Positions 16,178-25,163 of a stretch of 35,178 bases of DNA are shown one piece after another. The stretch is from an uncultured Syntrophobacterales bacterium. Lineage in GTDB: Bacteria; Desulfobacterota; Syntrophia; Syntrophales; UBA5619. The stretch covers positions 1-35,178 of the forward strand of contig CAIYSL010000098.1 in NCBI GenBank assembly GCA_903928915.1, read 5' to 3'. Numbering within the stretch: position 1 is the stretch's first letter; every line of letters starts with the position of its first letter. A program made the translations under genes and the position numbers. The notes beneath the pieces were generated by a model. The model had not been told where the DNA came from and ran no database searches. It saw nothing but the letters and a program-made list of their open reading frames with translations.

Positions 16178-18448
16178 TCACCGCTTCGCGTTCAGATACC
16201 GGTACATGCCGGTACCGAACGAGAACCAGGGATTCAGGTCCCGCGCAGGCGCCACAGCCACCGGCTCCCGCAGCTGGCCGGCCGGACAACTGGGGGTAAA
16301 GGCCACCGTGACGCCCGACCCGCCCTGCGACGCAGTCACCGACCCGCCGGTGGGATAGCCGCTGCACACGCCCGTATCCACGACCACGTTGGTGAATGCG
16401 ACCGCGTAGCCGCCGATGGTCCCGGGAACCGGGGTGTTCAGAACCATCCGGGTGCTGTCGTCCAACTGGGTCGTCTGGATCATCAGGGTCATGTTCACAT
16501 TGCCCTGGCTCGTTACGAGCGCGGCCACGATCTGGGTTGTGTCGGCTCCGGCGCTGCTGATCGTCAGCGTTCCGCTGTAGGCCGTATACCCGGCCGCAGC
16601 GAGATTATTCAGGGTGACCGTGGCGCTGCCGAGAGTCCCGCCCGACAGATCGATGTTCGTCCCGGTGAGGGTCAGACCGCCGGTGATGAGGCTGTCCGCA
16701 GCCTGGAAATTGCTGAACTGCAAACTGGCCGTCGCCTGCGTGACGATATTGTCGGCGATCGCCAGGGCGATGTGTCCGGAAACCGACCCGTTGAGCGCCA
16801 GGGTCCCGTTCCGGCGCAGGTTCGTCGCCGTCAACGCGAGGTCGAGCACCACGCTCGTATCCGTCATGGCGAGGTTGGTCAAGGCCAATACGGTCCGCCC
16901 GCTCATGGTGCTGCCGTCGGTGGCCGTGCAGCCGCCCCCGTAATCGGCGGTGATCGTTATCGACGGCGGCAGCGCCGACAGGTCGTCGAGCGGCGGGGTG
17001 ACGGTCACCTGCGGACAGGTGCCGCCGGAGGTGGACTCGAGTATCTGATTCATGATGTCGGTCACCGTCGACATCCCCAGGGTGACGGCGGACTGGTACC
17101 TGAAGAAATCGAGGGCCTTGTCGATCACCTTCTGGCTGCTGGGGGAGGCGGCAGGCAGGGCGTCGAGCTTGGTGCCGCCGGAACTGTTCAATTGAAAGCC
17201 CGCCACATTCCGGTTGGCCGAAAAGCTCAGGTACGTCGCATTGCTCAGGTTGACCCCGGGAAGCAGCGTCTCCGCCAGCCCCACCACCTTGGCGTAGGCG
17301 TTCAAGACGTTGGACCCCGTTCCCAGGACCGTGCCCGTGCCGGTGTACGCCTTGAGGGTGACCGTCGCCGGCTGGTTCTCCGTGTTGACGAAGGCGATGC
17401 CCGTCCACCCGTCCTTCTCGACCTTGGGAAAGACCCCGGCCTTCCCCTCGAGGTCCACAACCGAATAGCCGGCCAGGGTGTTGAAGTCGGCGGTGCCGAA
17501 CAGTTCGAACCCGACCAGCGGGATCTGCGACTGCAGGCTGAACCAGGCGGTGCCGGCGGGCAGGTTCAGGTCGGTCGAGGCACCGATGTACTTCTGACCG
17601 GGTCCTATCGACCGCTGCGCAGAGCCCAGCTGCGTGCCGTCGGCATTGTACGAGTTCACCGTAATCTGGGCGGTGGCGGTGGCGGAGGGGTTATAGGCCA
17701 CGATCCCGGTCCACCATTGTCCCGGCGTGCTGTCTACGTGCGGGTAGAACAGGGTGGTCGCTGTCTTGCTGGTCAGCGGCACCCCGCCGAGCTGCTTGCC
17801 GAACCCGGCCAGATTCCCGAACAGCTCCAGCCCCACGATGCCGCTGGCATTCTCGATCACTGCGGACTCGATGCGGGTGTCGAGAAGGCCGTCCAACAGG
17901 CCGGAAATGGTGAACGCCATGTGCTCCTTCGGCCGCAAGATCAGCGCCCGGCTTTCACCGGTGTTGAACCGGATGGTTATCGTCTTGGTCGCGGCTGTGG
18001 TATTGACCAGGCTGACGCCGGTCCACCAGGGCACCCAGGCGATGTGGGTGATGTAGACGGTATCGCTGTTCACGCTGTCCACCGCCGGGATGGCGACCCG
18101 CTCTCCGCCGACCTGGGTGAACTTCGTGTACCCCACCGGCGCGCCGGAGGTGTTCTGGAAGACGATGTACCCGGTGCTGCCCGCGTTCGGCAGTTCCGCG
18201 CCCACGTCGATCTGTCGCCGGGAGTTGGGCCCCACCGATATCGGCAGGGTGGCCACGCGGTCGCCGGAATTGCTGTAGCTTTCCAGATTTCCCTGAATGG
18301 TGTCCGTTGCCGCGAGATTGATCACGCAAATCTCGGTCTGCCATCCGTTGGTGTCCACATGGGGGAAATAGAGCGCTGCATCGGATGGGGCGATTCCCAA
18401 GAAGAACGAGACCACCAGAATGACGCACACGGCCCAGATTCGTTTCAT
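16178..18448 (-). CDS. secreted protein with four internal ~100-residue repeats
   Basis: A 756-residue exported protein. A clear signal peptide (MKRIWAVCVILVVSFFLG) has cleavage expected after SDA at residue 24. Residues 26-433 form four degenerate repeats of about 95-106 residues (26-130, 131-232, 233-338, 339-433). Each begins with a pattern like F-P-H-V-D ... W-x-T/G-I ... V-N/Y-N and ends with a G-x-x-L-F/F-x-N segment, consistent with beta-sandwich modules. Residues 434-756 are a Ser/Thr/Gly-rich beta-type region (CPQVTVTPP ... ALTNLAMTDTS) ending NPWFSFGTGMYRYLNAKR. No enzyme motif is visible; it may be an adhesin or surface-layer-like protein. The ATG at 18448 follows AGGAG and a near-consensus promoter lies 75 bases upstream, so strong expression is likely. 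Function unknown. Confidence 0.82.
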   Translation of the reverse strand: MKRIWAVCVILVVSFFLGIAPSDAALYFPHVDTNGWQTEICVINLAATDTIQGNLESYSNSGDRVATLPISVGPNSRRQIDVGAELPNAGSTGYIVFQNTSGAPVGYTKFTQVGGERVAIPAVDSVNSDTVYITHIAWVPWWTGVSLVNTTAATKTITIRFNTGESRALILRPKEHMAFTISGLLDGLLDTRIESAVIENASGIVGLELFGNLAGFGKQLGGVPLTSKTATTLFYPHVDSTPGQWWTGIVAYNPSATATAQITVNSYNADGTQLGSAQRSIGPGQKYIGASTDLNLPAGTAWFSLQSQIPLVGFELFGTADFNTLAGYSVVDLEGKAGVFPKVEKDGWTGIAFVNTENQPATVTLKAYTGTGTVLGTGSNVLNAYAKVVGLAETLLPGVNLSNATYLSFSANRNVAGFQLNSSGGTKLDALPAASPSSQKVIDKALDFFRYQSAVTLGMSTVTDIMNQILESTSGGTCPQVTVTPPLDDLSALPPSITITADYGGGCTATDGSTMSGRTVLALTNLAMTDTSVVLDLALTATNLRRNGTLALNGSVSGHIALAIADNIVTQATASLQFSNFQAADSLITGGLTLTGTNIDLSGGTLGSATVTLNNLAAAGYTAYSGTLTISSAGADTTQIVAALVTSQGNVNMTLMIQTTQLDDSTRMVLNTPVPGTIGGYAVAFTNVVVDTGVCSGYPTGGSVTASQGGSGVTVAFTPSCPAGQLREPVAVAPARDLNPWFSFGTGMYRYLNAKR

Positions 18449-18529
18449 CAACATTCTCCTCCTCGCGCACATCCGCGCTGCCGCTTTCGGTTCAATAAAA
18501 ATGGATAAGGCATTGCTTTTTATGCCGCA

Positions 18530-18558
18530 AATATATAGAGAGAGAAAAGGGGTGTCAA
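18530..18558 (-). promoter_or_regulatory. near-consensus sigma-70 promoter of the repeat protein
   Basis: On the minus strand TTGACA (18553-18558) is followed by exactly 17 bases and TATATT (18530-18535, five of six). It is the best promoter in the window and drives the secreted repeat protein with a leader of about 75 nt. Confidence 0.7.
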
Positions 18559-18623
18559 TTGAATTTTCTCCCGACCGAACCCCTCCGGAGGGGAGGGCAC
18601 GGACCCGGGGGATAAGGTACCGG

Positions 18624-19328
18624 ATGGACGGTAACCCGATGATTGAACTGAAGAACGCCAGCAAGACATACCGGCGGGGCGCCCAGGCAGTGCATGCCCT
18701 GCGCGACGTTTCTCTCGGCATCCGCAGGGGCGAATTTCTGTCCGTGATGGGGGCCAGCGGTTCGGGCAAGAGCACACTCCTGAACCTCATCGGCGGTCTG
18801 GACCAGCCGTCATCCGGAGAGGTGTTCATCGAAGGCCGACCGCTCCACGGCATTTCCGATCACGAATTGACCCTGATCAGGCGGCGGCACATCGGGTTCA
18901 TCTTTCAGTTCTTCAACCTTCTGCCGATCCTCACCGCTGCGGAGAACGTGGCACTGCCCCTGCTGCTGGAAGGCATCCCCTACGCGGAGGTGAAGCCGAA
19001 GGCAGTGGAACTGCTGCGACGGGTGGGGCTGGGGCCCCGCACGGAACACCGGCCGGAGGAGCTCTCGGGCGGGGAGATGCAGCGCGTGGCCATCGCGCGC
19101 GCGCTCATCGCCGAGCCCGCCGTTCTGCTCGCGGACGAACCCACGGGCAACCTCGATTCGCACACCAGCGAAGAAATCTTCGCGCTGCTCAGAACCCTAC
19201 ACGACCGCGGCCAGACCATCGTCATGGTGACGCACGATCACCGCGCCGCAGCCTACGGCTCGCGCATTATCACCCTCAAGGACGGCGCCCTGGCGGGCGA
19301 TATCTCCACCGGGGGTGAGGCGGCATGA
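18624..19328 (+). CDS. ABC transporter ATP-binding protein (LolD/MacB type)
   Basis: A 234-residue ATPase with every ABC motif: Walker [10 protein letters not shown] (43-51), Q-loop Q95, signature LSGGE (147-151), Walker B LLADEP (168-173) and switch histidine H204. Close spacing and the sequence around [18 protein letters not shown] place it in the LolD/MacB/FtsE group, which drives mechanotransmission rather than simple import. The ATG at 18624 is preferred for its AAGG box; MIELKN at 18639 is an alternative. Its stop overlaps the permease start (ATGA), and together they begin a four-gene operon continuing to 24106. A lipid or lipoprotein cargo is suggested by the LolA-like gene that follows. 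Confidence 0.92.
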   Translation: MDGNPMIELKNASKTYRRGAQAVHALRDVSLGIRRGEFLSVMGASGSGKSTLLNLIGGLDQPSSGEVFIEGRPLHGISDHELTLIRRRHIGFIFQFFNLLPILTAAENVALPLLLEGIPYAEVKPKAVELLRRVGLGPRTEHRPEELSGGEMQRVAIARALIAEPAVLLADEPTGNLDSHTSEEIFALLRTLHDRGQTIVMVTHDHRAAAYGSRIITLKDGALAGDISTGGEAA

Positions 19329-21916
19329 CGTTCACCGGCCTGCTCCGTCGCGTCAGTCTGCAGCATGTCACCCGCCAGAAGCTCCGGACTGCGGTGGCAC
19401 TGTTCGGCGTCGCCCTCGGCGTCGCCTCCCTGACCTCCATCGATATCGTGAGCGTCAGCGTGGTCCGGTCGCTGGGAGATTCGATCAACCGCATCACCGG
19501 CCGGGCAGTGCTCCAGATCACGGGAGCGGCGGCGGGCTTCCCGGAAGCCCTGCTCGAGCAGGTGCAGAACCTCCCCGGCGTCGAGTACGCCGTTCCGGTG
19601 ATCGAGACCGACGCGAACCTGGCTGCGGGCAGTGAACGCCCGTTCATCGTCCTGGGCGTCGATGTCCTGCAGGACGGCAATATCCGCGACTACCACGTGA
19701 CCCACGAGCGTGCCGACATCCCCGACACCCTGCTGTTCCTGGCAAAGCCCGACTCCATCCTGCTGACGCGAGAAATGGCCGAGCGCGAGGGCATCGCCGT
19801 CGACCAGCGGATCCGCGTCCAAACCGTACGGGGCATCGGGACATTCACCGTGCGCGGCCTGCTCGAACCCGACGGCCCGGCAAAGGCCCTCGGCGGCGAT
19901 ATCGCGATCATGGACGTCTATGCGGCACAGCTGGCCTTCGGCAAGGAGGGGCGGATCGACCGCATCGACGTCAGCATCGTCCGCGGCGAGACCCTCGACT
20001 CCGTCAAAGGCCGCATCCAGGACTCGCTGCCGCAGGGATACGCCATCGATACCCCGGCGGGCAGGACCCGGCAGATCGAAAACCTCACCGACCGCTTCCA
20101 GAAGAGCATGAATCTGATCAGTTTCCTGGCGCTGCTCGTGGGCATGTACCTGATCTATAACGCCGTGTCCATCTCGGTGGTCCAGCGGAGAGGCGAGATC
20201 GGCATCCTGCGCGCACTCGGGGCAACGCGGGGCCAGATCTTGCGGCTGTTCCTCGCCGAGACCGCGGTGATCGCCCTGCTCGCCTCGGTCGTCGGCGTCG
20301 GGCTCGGCATCGGCCTCGCCAAGCTGTCGATCGGCGCCGTGGTACAGGCCGCATCGTCCCTGTACGGGCGGTCGCAGGTTACGGAACTGGGGTTCTCCGC
20401 GTTCAGCCTGCTCGGGTATGTCGGCATCGGGGTGATGGCGAGCATCGGCGCCGCGTATCTGCCCGCGCGATCAACGGCCCGCATTGCGCCGGTTTCCGCG
20501 ATCCGCTCCCAGCCCTACGCCGCGGACGGAGCGGCCCGGAACCGTGCGCTCACGCTGCTGGCGGCCTCGCTGATCGCGCTGGCCGGGGTGATCGTCACGC
20601 TCTACATAACCGCAGGTCCCGCCTCGCCGCTCAGGAACACCACGATCACGACGCTCGCCGAGGTCTGCCTGCTGCTCGGCATCTCCTGTGCCACCCCCCT
20701 GATCCTCAAAGGGTTCATTGCCGCCTACCGGTCGCTCATCGCGCCACACTGCGGGGCCGGCGGCAGACTCGCCGGCCTGAACCTCGAGAAGAACCTGCTG
20801 CGCAACTCCGTCGCCGTCGCGGCCGTGTTTCTCAGCATCGCCCTTGCGGTCAGTACGGCCAGCATGGGCAACAGCGCGCGCAGCGGCCTGCTGGACTACC
20901 TCGGCACCGTGGAGCGGAGCGACATTCTCGTCACCTCCGGCCATCCGCTTGCCACCCCCGCCGCCCGGACAATACCGATGCCGCTTTCGCTGGCGCGGGA
21001 ACTCGAAGCGGTCCCCGGCGTTGCCTCGGCGGACCCGTACCGCAAGCTGTTCCTGGACGTTGCCGGCAGACGCATCCTGCTCGAGGCGCTCGACATCTCC
21101 CGCTGGAGCCGCCACAACGCCTGGACGGTTGTGGAAGGCCGCTTGCCCGATCTGCTCCGGGCGATGGCCGAGGGGAACGCGATCGCGGTCAACGAGATCG
21201 TCGCGTCGCGCCTGGCGTTGAAGCCCGGGGACCGCATCACGCTCCCCACCCCTGCCGGTCCGGCAGCCTTTCCGGTCGCGGGCGTCATCGTCAGCTACTC
21301 CTCCGACACCGGAGTCATCGCGATGGATATCCGCACCTACCGGCGCCACTGGCGGGACGACGTCGCCGACATGTTCTCGATCTCCCTCACGCCCGGCAGC
21401 AGTCTGCGGGCAGTGCGCGCCGCGATCCAGGACCGCTTCCGGAGCGAGCGAAGGCTGTTCGTCCTGCCCACGCGGGAGTTCCGTGAGGAGATCAGGAAGC
21501 TGTTCGACCGTTCGTTCGTGATGAACAACGCCGCGAACCTGCTCTCCCTGCTGATCGCCGGCTTCGGCATCATCGTGACCTTGCTGGCGAGCGTTCTCGA
21601 ACGCAGGCGCGAGATCGGCATCCTCCGCTCCCTCGGCATGACCAGGCGCCAGGTCTCCGGCATCGTGCTTATGGAATCGGCGCTGCTGGGCGCTGCGGGC
21701 GGCATCCTCGGCGCCGCGGCCGGCGTGGTCGCCGGCTGGATCAGCCTGGAGGGATTCTTCCGGCTCGCCTTCGGGAGCAGCATGACCTATCATATCGATG
21801 GCTGGACGCTGCTGGGGCCGCTGCTGATGGCCGTCGTCCTGTCGATGCTCGCCGGCCTGTATCCCGCCTGGCGGGCGGCAACAACCACCATCACCGAGAC
21901 GCTGGCCTATGAATGA
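19325..21916 (+). CDS. ABC transporter permease with two FtsX domains
   Basis: An 863-residue inner-membrane protein with duplicated type-VII ABC permease architecture. A first membrane helix lies near residue 25-45, followed by a periplasmic domain. The first FtsX core starts near 262 (YNAVSISVVQRRGEIGILRALGATRGQ), then come further helices and a second large periplasmic domain. The second FtsX core runs from about 733 (SVLERRREIGILRSLGMTRRQV) to the C-terminus. The repeated motif R-R-G/R-E-I-G-I-L-R-x-L-G marks the contact with the ATPase. Duplication in one chain means one copy, or a simple homodimer, could form the complex, unlike the LolC/LolE heterodimer. It overlaps the ATPase upstream by 4 nt and the LolA-like gene downstream by 8 nt. 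Confidence 0.9.
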   Translation: MTFTGLLRRVSLQHVTRQKLRTAVALFGVALGVASLTSIDIVSVSVVRSLGDSINRITGRAVLQITGAAAGFPEALLEQVQNLPGVEYAVPVIETDANLAAGSERPFIVLGVDVLQDGNIRDYHVTHERADIPDTLLFLAKPDSILLTREMAEREGIAVDQRIRVQTVRGIGTFTVRGLLEPDGPAKALGGDIAIMDVYAAQLAFGKEGRIDRIDVSIVRGETLDSVKGRIQDSLPQGYAIDTPAGRTRQIENLTDRFQKSMNLISFLALLVGMYLIYNAVSISVVQRRGEIGILRALGATRGQILRLFLAETAVIALLASVVGVGLGIGLAKLSIGAVVQAASSLYGRSQVTELGFSAFSLLGYVGIGVMASIGAAYLPARSTARIAPVSAIRSQPYAADGAARNRALTLLAASLIALAGVIVTLYITAGPASPLRNTTITTLAEVCLLLGISCATPLILKGFIAAYRSLIAPHCGAGGRLAGLNLEKNLLRNSVAVAAVFLSIALAVSTASMGNSARSGLLDYLGTVERSDILVTSGHPLATPAARTIPMPLSLARELEAVPGVASADPYRKLFLDVAGRRILLEALDISRWSRHNAWTVVEGRLPDLLRAMAEGNAIAVNEIVASRLALKPGDRITLPTPAGPAAFPVAGVIVSYSSDTGVIAMDIRTYRRHWRDDVADMFSISLTPGSSLRAVRAAIQDRFRSERRLFVLPTREFREEIRKLFDRSFVMNNAANLLSLLIAGFGIIVTLLASVLERRREIGILRSLGMTRRQVSGIVLMESALLGAAGGILGAAAGVVAGWISLEGFFRLAFGSSMTYHIDGWTLLGPLLMAVVLSMLAGLYPAWRAATTTITETLAYE

Positions 21917-22700
21917 CCTTCGACTGTCCGTGCTTTCCCATACCCTCTGCGCTCTGCTCTGCACCCTGTACGCAGTCTCTCCGGCGCAAGCCCTTTCCGG
22001 CCGCGAGGTGTACGAGCGGGTCCACGAGGTCCGTGCCCGCTCCCTCGACCGGCAGACGGAAGCGACGATGGTGCTGTTCGACCGGGGCGGCGGCAAGCGC
22101 ACGCGGACATTGCGTGAATACAGCAAGAAAGCGGATCCGGAGGCGTACAAGGTCCTCATCGTGTTCCAGTCGCCGCCGGACCTGAAGAACGTCGGGCTCC
22201 TGATCCATGCCCGCACCTTTTCGGACCGTGCCCTCTGGGCCTACTTTCCCGAGTACAAGCGCGTGCGGCGCATTGCGACGACTGCGCAGGACGATCCCTT
22301 CTTCGGGTCGGATTTTTCCTTCGACGACTTCGGCGGCCCGCCGAACCTCGACGACTATGCGTTCAGCGTCGAGCGGGAAGAGGTGATCGACGGCAGGGTA
22401 TGCTCCGTCGTCGCGGTGACGCCGAACGTCCGCCGGAAATACACGAAATACCTGGCCTGGGTCGCAAAAGACCTCTGGATCCAGCTGAAGGTCGAGTACT
22501 ACCGGGACCGGGAGGTCTATCGCACGGGGGCGTTCAGGGACGTGCGGATGGTTGACGGCATCCCGACCCCCTTCCGGGCGGAGATGGTAAACAGCAAGAG
22601 CGGTCACCGGACCGAGCTCACGATCGAACGCATCCGGTACCGTACGCGCTTCCCCGATGATCTTTTCACGCAGCAGTCATTGGAGCGTGCCGGGAGATGA
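21909..22700 (+). CDS. LolA-like outer-membrane lipoprotein-sorting family protein
   Basis: A 263-residue periplasmic protein with a signal peptide cleaved after residue 28 (VSPAQA). The mature part resembles the LolA-like family usually annotated 'outer membrane lipoprotein-sorting protein': GREVYERVHEVRARSLDRQTEATMVLFDRGG, SPPDLKNVGLLIH, ALWAYFPEYKRVRRI and FGSDFSFDDF, with beta-strands that make a half-barrel with a hydrophobic pocket. Such proteins carry lipids or lipoproteins across the periplasm. Several relatives sit beside RND transporters and DUF1302-like barrels. Here the energy source is an FtsX-type ABC pair. It overlaps the permease by 8 nt and the next gene by 4 nt, so the four products are probably made in fixed proportion. 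Confidence 0.85.
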   Translation: MNDLRLSVLSHTLCALLCTLYAVSPAQALSGREVYERVHEVRARSLDRQTEATMVLFDRGGGKRTRTLREYSKKADPEAYKVLIVFQSPPDLKNVGLLIHARTFSDRALWAYFPEYKRVRRIATTAQDDPFFGSDFSFDDFGGPPNLDDYAFSVEREEVIDGRVCSVVAVTPNVRRKYTKYLAWVAKDLWIQLKVEYYRDREVYRTGAFRDVRMVDGIPTPFRAEMVNSKSGHRTELTIERIRYRTRFPDDLFTQQSLERAGR

Positions 22701-24106
22701 ACCGAGCGCACCCGGGAAATGGCGGCACGCGGATGAGCCGGCATACCGGCCGACTGCTCGTATTTCTGCTGCTGGGGATGCTGAGCGCGTCCTCCACCTT
22801 TGCGGACGACTCCCTGACCTCCTCCGGGCAGCTTCGACTGCGCGGGGTGGATGCGCGGTACGACGACAGCGTGCAGGAACCCCCGAGCCTAACCGGACGG
22901 CTCGTGCTCGACGCGATCGGTTCGGCATGGCGGTTCCACTCCTGGATCGAAGGGGGATGGGACGGAACGGCGCACGACCCGGCGCAGCACAGCTCGCTGT
23001 TGAAGAGCTTCAACAAGGTATACCAGAACAATTCCCCCTTCCTCGAATTCAAGGAGCTGGCCCTCTCCCATACCGCGGGGAATCTCGACCTGCGGATGGG
23101 CATCCAGCGCTTTGCCTGGGGCAGGCTCGACGAGTATCCGCCGAACGACCTGCTGAACCCCTGGGACTACACCCGGTTCCTGGTAAAGCCGATCGAGGAC
23201 CGCAAGATCGGCGTGCCGTCCCTTGCCGCAACGCTGCGGGGGAGCGACTGGTCCTACGACGCCGTCTGGATCCCCTTTCTGGTGCCCTACCGGTTTCCCG
23301 TGCCCGCTGAACGCTGGTTCGGCCGATCGGCCGCCTCGGCGCTTTCCCGCTCCCCCACCGTGGAGTTCACGCCACGCGAACCGGACTTGCCGCCGCGAAC
23401 GATTGCCAACGGCAATATCGCGCTCCGGGCGCGGCATACCGGAGACATCGACTGGGCGGTCAGCCTGTACCACGGGTACGACCCGAGGCCGGTGTTCAAG
23501 ACCACGACCTTCGTGGTAACCCAGCATGCCGGCAGAACGGTGATCGATCCGGGATACGTACCGGACTTTCACAAGATCACCGCGCTCGGAGTGGACGGTG
23601 CGGGGATCCTGGGGGACCTGAGCATCCGGGCGGAAGCGGTGTACATCGCCAACCGCCACTTCAACATCCGCGAGGAGCTCTGGGGGTATCCGCTGTTTCC
23701 CCGGTCCGGCAGCTATTCGCTCAATCCCATCGGCGCGGCGAGCGGTTCGCTCGACTACGGCGTCGGCGCCGACTACCGGCTGTTCGAAGAGGCCCTGCTG
23801 ACCGTGCAGCTGCAGCAGACCTTCATCCTGGACAGGCCGGAGACGCTGTACGCGCGGCAGCGGGAAACCGTCCTCTGGGCGCATCTCCGGGTCGGCCTGC
23901 TGAACCAGAAGGTAGAGACGACCGTCGGGTTCGCCTACAACCCCGAGCACGGCGACAGCATGGCAAAGGCGAATGTGTGGTACCTGTTCAGCGATGCGTG
24001 GAAAGCCGGGCTTTCCGGGGTAACCTTCACCGGACCTTCCCAATCGATCTTCGGGAGGTATGCAAAGAACGACGAACTCGGAGCGGAGCTGGTGTATTCC
24101 TGGTAG
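22697..24106 (+). CDS. outer-membrane beta-barrel protein (DUF1302-like)
   Basis: A 469-residue protein with a signal peptide (RLLVFLLLGMLSASSTFA) and alternating beta-strands typical of a barrel. It ends in aromatic VYSW, as BAM substrates do. The block MGIQRFAWGRLDEYPPNDLLNPWDY (about residues 134-158) matches the conserved G-Q-x-x-W-G-x-x-D ... D-x-x-N-P pattern of DUF1302-like outer-membrane proteins. It ends the ABC-permease-LolA-like operon and most likely receives or exports the cargo at the outer membrane. The ATG at 22697 overlaps the previous stop. The ATG at 22733 would give a shorter, more typical signal peptide and may be the true start. Confidence 0.78.
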   Translation: MNRAHPGNGGTRMSRHTGRLLVFLLLGMLSASSTFADDSLTSSGQLRLRGVDARYDDSVQEPPSLTGRLVLDAIGSAWRFHSWIEGGWDGTAHDPAQHSSLLKSFNKVYQNNSPFLEFKELALSHTAGNLDLRMGIQRFAWGRLDEYPPNDLLNPWDYTRFLVKPIEDRKIGVPSLAATLRGSDWSYDAVWIPFLVPYRFPVPAERWFGRSAASALSRSPTVEFTPREPDLPPRTIANGNIALRARHTGDIDWAVSLYHGYDPRPVFKTTTFVVTQHAGRTVIDPGYVPDFHKITALGVDGAGILGDLSIRAEAVYIANRHFNIREELWGYPLFPRSGSYSLNPIGAASGSLDYGVGADYRLFEEALLTVQLQQTFILDRPETLYARQRETVLWAHLRVGLLNQKVETTVGFAYNPEHGDSMAKANVWYLFSDAWKAGLSGVTFTGPSQSIFGRYAKNDELGAELVYSW

Positions 24107-24132
24107 TGCGCAGCGGCATTTCCCCGCCAACC

Positions 24133-24987
24133 TCAGGTGACGCTCGATGGTCGAGGCGACATAACGGGTTGAACGCGCCGATGGTAAACCGCCCTGAAGA
24201 CCCAAAATGGTCCAAGCACGATCAGGGACAGTGCAACAGGCACCACACTGTCGAGGTGGATATAACAGGCGGCGAAACATACGAACGTGAGAGAGACGGC
24301 GACTGCGATGAAGATCATGTCCCACGGATCATCGGTCGTACGCCTATCGGGGCTTAATGGTTTCTCTGCACTCAAGTAGAGACAGGAAATGATCAGCCCC
24401 ACCAAGAACCAGGCACCGAAATTACCCCAGGGCGTTCCATAATATCCGCCCTGTTCCTGCCACGACCAGAGCCCGCCATGAGTCCCCAGGGGGTCGATGA
24501 ACAGGTCCGTCGCTGTGATATGCAGGGCGCATAACCCCCCTTTGAACAGTATCCGGGTCAGCGGGCGGGAATTCCCCTGTTCAGCCGCGACTGGCTGCAG
24601 GAACTTCAGAGCCGTATAGGCCAGAATGAACCACATCAGGACGACGATGATCGGCACCCCTCCCGGAAGTGTGGGGGATAGCGCCGGGCTGTAGCGGTAG
24701 AGGTTCCCCAGGAACCCGGACCACCGCAAGCCCACGTACTCGGCCGCGTAGGAAAACAGGAAGGCGATGCCGAACAACCGCAGGGCATTGGCCGTTGACA
24801 GGGTCAACACGGCATGCAATAAGAACGCCGCCGCGAGAAAGAAGATCACCGCCCGCAGTTCCCCGTTCATCTCCGTCCAGGCAAAGGGCAGGGGCTTCAG
24901 GAAGGGGACGGAAAACGCAACAACCAGCAGGCAACAGGCGCAAAAGAAAAATTGTACCCAGCGGCGGAAAATCTTGCTAAGGTTCAT
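24133..24987 (-). CDS. carotenoid biosynthesis protein, CruF/DUF422 family hydratase
   Basis: A 284-residue polytopic membrane protein with about seven hydrophobic segments. The family signature is seen in SYAAEYVGLRWSGFLGNLYRY (79-99) and in the acidic/aromatic run TDLFIDPLGTHGG-WSWQ-GGYYGTPWGNFGAW (160-193), which matches CruF-type gamma-carotene 1'-hydroxylase/bisanhydrobacterioruberin hydratases. These add water to psi-end double bonds of acyclic carotenoids. No phytoene synthase, desaturase or cyclase gene is in the window, so the substrate would come from elsewhere in the genome or be a different isoprenoid lipid. It converges with the outer-membrane barrel gene, 26 bases away. A GGAAAAACC stretch precedes the ATG. 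Confidence 0.8.
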   Translation of the reverse strand: MNLSKIFRRWVQFFFCACCLLVVAFSVPFLKPLPFAWTEMNGELRAVIFFLAAAFLLHAVLTLSTANALRLFGIAFLFSYAAEYVGLRWSGFLGNLYRYSPALSPTLPGGVPIIVVLMWFILAYTALKFLQPVAAEQGNSRPLTRILFKGGLCALHITATDLFIDPLGTHGGLWSWQEQGGYYGTPWGNFGAWFLVGLIISCLYLSAEKPLSPDRRTTDDPWDMIFIAVAVSLTFVCFAACYIHLDSVVPVALSLIVLGPFWVFRAVYHRRVQPVMSPRPSSVT

Positions 24988-25040
24988 CGGTTTTTCCGGT
25001 TCGGCATTGGAGGAGCGGTTGCTCCCGGTCGGCGGGGATT

Positions 25041-25076
25041 GTAAACAGGGAGCAGTTCAGAGTCAAGCGTAAACAG
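25041..25076 (+). repeat. direct repeat GTAAACAG upstream of the SDR-fakB-fakA operon
   Basis: GTAAACAG occurs at 25041-25048 and again at 25069-25076, 28 bp apart. It lies about 90 bases upstream of the SDR start in a 176-bp divergent gap with no clear promoter. A tandem activator or repressor site is possible, but two 8-mers can also occur by chance. Confidence 0.25.
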
Positions 25077-25163
25077 CGGGTGAGCACAGCACGGCCGGAC
25101 CAACGATCCGCTGCGGCCCGATGGACACGGGGGCCACGGCCGTTCACCGTGCCGAGGTGATTG

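Noticed and set aside
15308-18508. Plus-strand 1066-codon open frame across the hydrolase and repeat-protein genes
   Set aside because: It overlaps two well-supported genes. Its translation is low-complexity Gly/Arg/His-rich and has no ribosome site; the length comes from high GC content.
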